Notes under the pieces: model-generated
What the model was told of the DNA's origin: nothing
The model's database searches: none
What the model saw: only the letters and a program-made list of their open reading frames with translations
Origin: Bradyrhizobium icense
Lineage (GTDB): Bacteria > Pseudomonadota > Alphaproteobacteria > Rhizobiales > Xanthobacteraceae
Reading direction: 5' to 3'
Assembly (NCBI RefSeq): GCF_001693385.1
Contig: NZ_CP016428.1
Span: 1,240,001 to 1,304,000, forward strand
Length of the DNA: 64,000 nucleotides
In this document: positions 60,231-64,000 of the stretch, in pieces
How positions within the stretch are numbered: the stretch's first letter is position 1
Layout of the letters: each line of letters starts with the position of its first letter
Position numbers and translations under genes: made by a program

Positions 60231-60304
60231 CGGAAGTCTCCTTTGGCGCGGCCCGATAAAGCGCAATATTGCCGCAAATGTTCCGATTTCGCCAACCTTG
60301 CCGA

Positions 60305-60931
60305 TCAGAATCTCGCGGCCATCTCGGCCAACCGGCGATGCGCGCCTTCGCGTGCGGTGCGGATCGGCTCGGCCGGACCGGTGGTCGGCCCCATCGGCAC
60401 GAAACGCACGTTGCTGACGCCGATGAACCGCAGCGCCTCTCGCAGGTAAGGCGTCGCCATGTCGATGCGGCCGCGATTCATGCCGGTGACGAAGTCGCTG
60501 CCGCTTGCGAGAATGACGACCGTCGGCCGGTCGTTGAACAGTGGCAGATAGCCCTGCGCCGCATCGAAGCGGAATGCGAGCCCGGGCTGCGTGATTACGT
60601 CGATCCATTGTTTCAGCTTGTAGGGAATGCCGAAATTCCACATCGGCGTCGAGATCAGCACGCGATCGGCAAGAGCGAAGCGGAGCGCGATGCGTTCGGT
60701 GACCGCAAAGGCGTCACGCTGTGAATCGGTGAAGGCCCGTCCATTGATGCGGGCATATTTGGCCTCCAGTACGTAACCCTCGAATTCCGGCAGGTGATCC
60801 CGCCACAGGTTCATCACGTCGATGTCCCAGTCGGGCTGCGCCTGGCGGAAGCGGTCGACAAAGACGCGCGCGGCGGCCGAAGATTCCGAATCCGCGCGCG
60901 GCGAGCAGCTCAGGTGAAAGAGTTTCGGCAT
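60305..60931 (-). CDS. azoR: FMN-dependent NADH-azoreductase (AzoR-like)
   Basis: 208 residues from the ATG at 60931. Flavodoxin-like fold with the phosphate loop LFHLSCSPRADSESS at the N-terminus and the AzoR motif STPMWNFGIPYKLKQWIDVI. Reduces azo dyes and quinones with NADH via FMN; the natural role is quinone detoxification. It follows the SMP-30/hydrolase fusion by 13 bases and is probably cotranscribed with it. Confidence 0.9.
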   Translation of the reverse strand: MPKLFHLSCSPRADSESSAAARVFVDRFRQAQPDWDIDVMNLWRDHLPEFEGYVLEAKYARINGRAFTDSQRDAFAVTERIALRFALADRVLISTPMWNFGIPYKLKQWIDVITQPGLAFRFDAAQGYLPLFNDRPTVVILASGSDFVTGMNRGRIDMATPYLREALRFIGVSNVRFVPMGPTTGPAEPIRTAREGAHRRLAEMAARF

Positions 60932-60944
60932 GGCCGGGCGCCGC

Positions 60945-62522
60945 TCATCCCAATCCCCTGACGACCGCGTCGGCGTTGGTGACGACGGCAACGTTCTGCA
61001 TGGCAAAATTGACGGAGGCGTTGTGCCAGTCGGCGTTCATGGTCGAGCAGCAGTCCTCAGGCACGATCATGAAGTAGCCCTTGTCGGCACCGGTGCGGGC
61101 GGTGTGCTCCACCGACATGTTGGTCCAGGCACCGGTGTTGATGATCATGTCGCGGCCGGTCGCCTTCAGGATGGTCTCCAGCCGCGTGCCTTCCCAGGCA
61201 CTCATCCGCATCTTCTCGACCACGAAATCGCCGGCGCGCGGTTCGAGCCCCGGCACCGGCGCGGCGCCCCAGCTCCCGCGGACCATCGCGCCGCTATCGA
61301 CCAGCCCTTCGAACAAGGGAGCGTTGAGCGTCACCCCGGGCGCGCCCGGTTCGACGATGAACCAGACATGGATGATGACGACGCCGCGCGCCCGCGCAGC
61401 GTCTGCAAGGCGGCGCACATTGTCGACCACCCGCTGCTGGCGCGCATGGACCGGCGAGCCGGAATCGGCGAACGCGCCGCCCTCCATGATCACGTCGTTC
61501 TGCAAATCCTGAATGATCATCGCGCAGCGGCGCGGATGGAGCTGCATGTCGCCGCTGGCCAATTGCGGTGCGGCAGGCGGGGCGGAGGCCGTATCTAGGC
61601 CGGTCGAAGCCCGACCGCTCATATAGGGTTCGTGGCGCGGTCCGGCCTTAACCGGGATCGCATAGACCGAATGCGTCGCGGTCAGATACAGCGTGCGAAA
61701 ATCAGGTCCGCCCCAGGTGAGATTGGCGACGAGCTCGGGAACGCGCACCTTGCCGAGCAACTCGCCCGCGGCCGAATAGACCCAGACGCCGCCGGGTGCC
61801 GTGACCCAGACATTGCCGCGCTGATCGCACTTCATGCCGTCGGGCAGGCCGGGCTCGAGCTCGGATCGTATGCCGTTGGCGAAGACGCGCGCGTTGGCGA
61901 GCGAGCCATCGGCTTCGACGTCGAAGACGCGGATCAGCGCCTGCACGGTGTCGTTGACGTAGAGCAGGCGCTCGTCGGGCGAGAAGCAAAGTCCGTTCGG
62001 CTGGTCGAACAGATGGCGATCGACGACGAGTTTTGGCGGACCCCCGCCTGGCGGCACGCGAAAAACGCCCTGGAAGCCGAGCTGGCGAGGCCGCTCGACG
62101 CCATAGACCGGCATGCGGCCGTACCAGGGGTCGCTGAAATAGATCGCGCCGCTCGAATGCACGCAGACATCATTCGGGCTGTTGAGCTCCTGGCTCTCGA
62201 AATGCGAGGCGATCACCTCGCGGCGCCCGTCGGGCCGTTCGCGGATCAAGGACGAGGTGGCGTGCTCGCAGACGATCAAATTGAGCTCGGCGTCATAGGT
62301 CATGCCGTTGCATTTGTTGGAGGGGCGCTTGACCTCGACGACGCCGCGCTTGGCGTCCCACCGCCGGCGCACGTCCGCCGGCATATCCGAAAACAGGAGA
62401 TAATGATGGACCGGATGCCAGATCGGCCCTTCCGTAAATTCAAAACCGGTGCCGACCTGGCCGACCGGCGCGTAGGGGTCGATCAGGGTCTCGAATTCCG
62501 GGCGCAGCGTGACGTGCGTCAT
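60945..62522 (-). CDS. Fusion of SMP-30/gluconolactonase and isochorismatase-like hydrolase
   Basis: 525 residues. Residues 1-310 form an SMP-30-type beta propeller with its metal ligands: Glu31 in FTEGPIW, Asn117 in SPNDV, Asn176 in QPNGL, Asp228 in LPDGM. After a Pro/Ala-rich linker (about 305-330), residues 333-525 form an isochorismatase-like domain: Asp339 in IIQDLQNDV, Lys437 in VVEKMRMSAWEGT. The third catalytic position, usually Cys in TNVCVE, is Ser470 in TNMSVEHTAR. PhzD-type vinyl-ether hydrolases also use Ser here (from memory). Probably opens a lactone and then hydrolyses an amide or enol ether; the substrate is unknown. Both halves are full length. Confidence 0.93.
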   Translation of the reverse strand: MTHVTLRPEFETLIDPYAPVGQVGTGFEFTEGPIWHPVHHYLLFSDMPADVRRRWDAKRGVVEVKRPSNKCNGMTYDAELNLIVCEHATSSLIRERPDGRREVIASHFESQELNSPNDVCVHSSGAIYFSDPWYGRMPVYGVERPRQLGFQGVFRVPPGGGPPKLVVDRHLFDQPNGLCFSPDERLLYVNDTVQALIRVFDVEADGSLANARVFANGIRSELEPGLPDGMKCDQRGNVWVTAPGGVWVYSAAGELLGKVRVPELVANLTWGGPDFRTLYLTATHSVYAIPVKAGPRHEPYMSGRASTGLDTASAPPAAPQLASGDMQLHPRRCAMIIQDLQNDVIMEGGAFADSGSPVHARQQRVVDNVRRLADAARARGVVIIHVWFIVEPGAPGVTLNAPLFEGLVDSGAMVRGSWGAAPVPGLEPRAGDFVVEKMRMSAWEGTRLETILKATGRDMIINTGAWTNMSVEHTARTGADKGYFMIVPEDCCSTMNADWHNASVNFAMQNVAVVTNADAVVRGLG

Positions 62523-62541
62523 CGGTCGGTCCTTTCAGCGC

Positions 62542-63390
62542 TCAGGCCGGAAACCAGTGGCGCTGCGGCAGGCTCTGCACCACGGGCCCGGGCACCTGAT
62601 CGTGCAGCCGGCCAACCACCATGCCGCCCTCGATCTTGGCCGGTCGGTCGTGCACCGGGAGCAGGTAGCGCGAATTGCTCAGTAGCTTCTTGATCGCCGC
62701 CTTTTCCGCGCGCTTGCTGGTGCCGTGATTGCCGGTCGTGCGCGGCTCCCAATCGTGAATCTCGTGGAAGGGGTTCACGATCTGGTCGTTGAAATCGTAG
62801 ATCACATCGCCACAGATGGTGGCGATGCCGTCGGCGGTGTGAACGTGGATGTTCATCGAGCCCTCGGTGTGGGCGTTGGCGGCATCGCAATAGACGCCCG
62901 GCATCAGTTCGATCGGCCCGGTCACCTCGAGATCGAGGAAACGCAGTGCGCTCCTTGTGTGCAGGCGGTCGATCAGGTGCTTGATGTCGGGCGCCGGATA
63001 TTGCGGATGCATCAGGCCCGAGACGGAATATTCCAGCTCCTTGCGGTTGAGCACGACCGTCGTGTTCATCGGAAACAGATCGTCCTTGCCAGCGTGATCG
63101 ATGTGCAGATGGGTGTGGCAGACGAAGCGGACGTCGCCCATGCGCACGCCGTGGCGCGCGAGCTGGTTCTCGATCATGTTCTCGTGGAACTGGAGCCCGC
63201 GCATGCCCAGCGTTTCCATGATCTGGTTGGAGCGGTAGCCGGTGTCGACCACGACCGGATAGGGACCGCCGACGATCAGGAAGCCGAGCGTCAGGACACG
63301 GCGGGTCCGGCCGCAATCGCGGCCGAGCACGAGAAAGCTCGATTCCAGTTCGATATCCCCATAATCCAGGATCTTGATTTCAAGCGGCAT
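62542..63390 (-). CDS. MBL-fold metallohydrolase (lactonase-like)
   Basis: 282 residues from the ATG at 63390 after GGAGGGAAC. Binuclear zinc site HTHLHIDHAG (92-101) with the HxHxDH core at 94-99, further ligands in DAANAHTEGSMNIHVH and GDVIYDFNDQI. The sequence layout resembles N-acyl homoserine lactonases (AttM/AiiA group). It lies 19 bases before the SMP-30 fusion and 37 bases after the amidohydrolase, so lactone or cyclic-ester opening within this catabolic operon is as likely as quorum quenching. Confidence 0.9.
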   Translation of the reverse strand: MPLEIKILDYGDIELESSFLVLGRDCGRTRRVLTLGFLIVGGPYPVVVDTGYRSNQIMETLGMRGLQFHENMIENQLARHGVRMGDVRFVCHTHLHIDHAGKDDLFPMNTTVVLNRKELEYSVSGLMHPQYPAPDIKHLIDRLHTRSALRFLDLEVTGPIELMPGVYCDAANAHTEGSMNIHVHTADGIATICGDVIYDFNDQIVNPFHEIHDWEPRTTGNHGTSKRAEKAAIKKLLSNSRYLLPVHDRPAKIEGGMVVGRLHDQVPGPVVQSLPQRHWFPA

Positions 63391-63427
63391 ATGTTCCCTC
63401 CCATATTCCTTTGATTGGCGTGCGCCG

Positions 63428-64000
63428 TCATCGGTCGAGCCGATAGACGCGCAAGGCAGTCTTGCGCAGAACGGCGTCGCGCTGATCCGCACTAAGCGTG
63501 GCTGTTGCGGCAAGATAGGCGTCGATCAACTCGCGATAGCTGGTCCAGAGTTTTTCGATCGGAAAATTGGAGCCGAACAGGCAGCGATCAGCGCCGAAGA
63601 TTGCTACCGTATCGGTGAGAATGGAGGCGATATGCGCGGGATCGTTGCGATGGATGAAGGTTCCAAGACCGGAAAGCTTTGAGACGATGTTCGGACAGGC
63701 CGCGAGCCGGGTTATCCCGGCGCGCCAGGCGGATCGGCCCTGCGGCGAAAGATCTTCCAGCATGGCGGCGTGCTGCAAGATGAAGGTCACATCGGGGCAG
63801 GATTCGGCGAGTCCCGCGGCATCTTCCATCTGCGGCGCGAACACCTGCAGATCGAAGCTGAAGCCATAGTGGGCGAGATGCGCGATGTTGCGCCGGATCT
63901 TTGGATCGGCGCAGAGGTCGGGCCGGGCCGCAAAGCGATAGAGCGGGTTTTCGTGCCAGTGCAGTTGCATGCGCACGCCACGCACCAGCGGATAGCGTGC
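63428..64000 (-). CDS. Amidohydrolase family protein, C-terminal part (cut by window edge)
   Basis: About 190 visible residues of a TIM-barrel metal hydrolase of the amidohydrolase_2 (PDC hydrolase/GLI) group: YGFSFDLQVFAPQM, PDVTFILQHAAML with a metal His, NIVSKLSGLGTFIH, and the Asp-containing end CLFGSNFPIEKLWTSY. The N-terminus lies beyond the window. It is the most upstream visible gene of the minus-strand unit that continues with the MBL hydrolase, SMP-30 fusion, azoreductase and alcohol dehydrogenase, a set suited to lactone or cyclic dicarboxylate breakdown. Confidence 0.9.
   Translation of the reverse strand, partial: ARYPLVRGVRMQLHWHENPLYRFAARPDLCADPKIRRNIAHLAHYGFSFDLQVFAPQMEDAAGLAESCPDVTFILQHAAMLEDLSPQGRSAWRAGITRLAACPNIVSKLSGLGTFIHRNDPAHIASILTDTVAIFGADRCLFGSNFPIEKLWTSYRELIDAYLAATATLSADQRDAVLRKTALRVYRLDR

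Noticed and set aside
62542..63390. Calling the MBL protein a quorum-quenching lactonase outright
   Set aside because: The metal motif fits, but the operon context suggests catabolism equally well, and no luxI/luxR gene is nearby.
1..64000. CRISPR arrays, prophage, rRNA or plasmid origin
   Set aside because: No regularly spaced direct repeats, phage structural genes, rRNA segments or replication genes were seen.

Overview
The window looks like chromosomal DNA of a Bradyrhizobium-type alphaproteobacterium (Nitrobacteraceae). The evidence is the high GC content, protein sequences that read like Bradyrhizobium orthologues (FlhA, DUF6665, DUF1236, DUF1488, ChaC), XRE-cupin regulators, and several dispersed palindromic repeats typical of these genomes. 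The family assignment rests on recognition from memory, not on a search. No rRNA, tRNA, CRISPR array or phage was found. One IS110-type insertion sequence is present.

Layout. 0-7 kb: the start of flhA (cut by the window edge), a ~0.5 kb dispersed repeat, a fluoride riboswitch driving crcB and an EamA transporter, an OpgC-type membrane protein and several small hypothetical genes. 7-9.5 kb: a GNAT acetyltransferase and an AI-2E/PerM family protein, with repeats between them. 9.7-16 kb: a copper-handling region. It holds a DUF411 protein, a twice-frameshifted DUF305 gene, a CusF-like remnant, an intact CusF-like protein, a cupredoxin, a Tat multicopper oxidase, a TolC-family outer membrane factor, a small lipoprotein and a His-rich membrane protein. 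16-21.7 kb: an MFS transporter, DUF4864, DUF1488, a TetR-controlled crotonase/tautomerase-like pair with two visible operators, SnoaL and PRC-barrel proteins. 21.9-23.1 kb: IS110. 23.3-33.5 kb: an amine/amino-acid block with two XRE-cupin regulators, an omega-transaminase, D-amino acid dehydrogenase, a BisC-like molybdoenzyme, a polar amino-acid ABC transporter and an FAD amine oxidase. 33.5-36.2 kb: MarR, a Bug-type binding protein and a frameshifted O-methyltransferase. 36-39 kb: a DUF1236 protein and an EEP-family hydrolase. 39-48 kb: gamma-glutamyltransferase, gamma-glutamylcyclotransferase, a Baeyer-Villiger-type monooxygenase, a phytanoyl-CoA dioxygenase-like protein, an ATC-hydrolase-like protein and a monooxygenase-esterase fusion. 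48-53.6 kb: an HlyD-type protein with its membrane partner, DUF992, an exported beta-carbonic anhydrase, and LysR with a divergent Bug protein. 53.6-57.8 kb: a DevBCA/MacAB-like exporter. 58-64 kb: DUF2066, a zinc-type alcohol dehydrogenase, an azoreductase, an SMP-30/cysteine-hydrolase fusion, an MBL hydrolase and a partial amidohydrolase.

How the genes fit together. Most of the window is stress defence (fluoride, copper) plus peripheral catabolism, in which small operons each sit beside their own regulator. The points most worth following are the riboswitch whose 3' strand can pair with the crcB ribosome-binding site, the two fusion enzymes with altered signature residues, the copper module with an outer membrane factor but no inner-membrane pump, and four suspected single-gene frameshifts that are either real decay or sequence errors.
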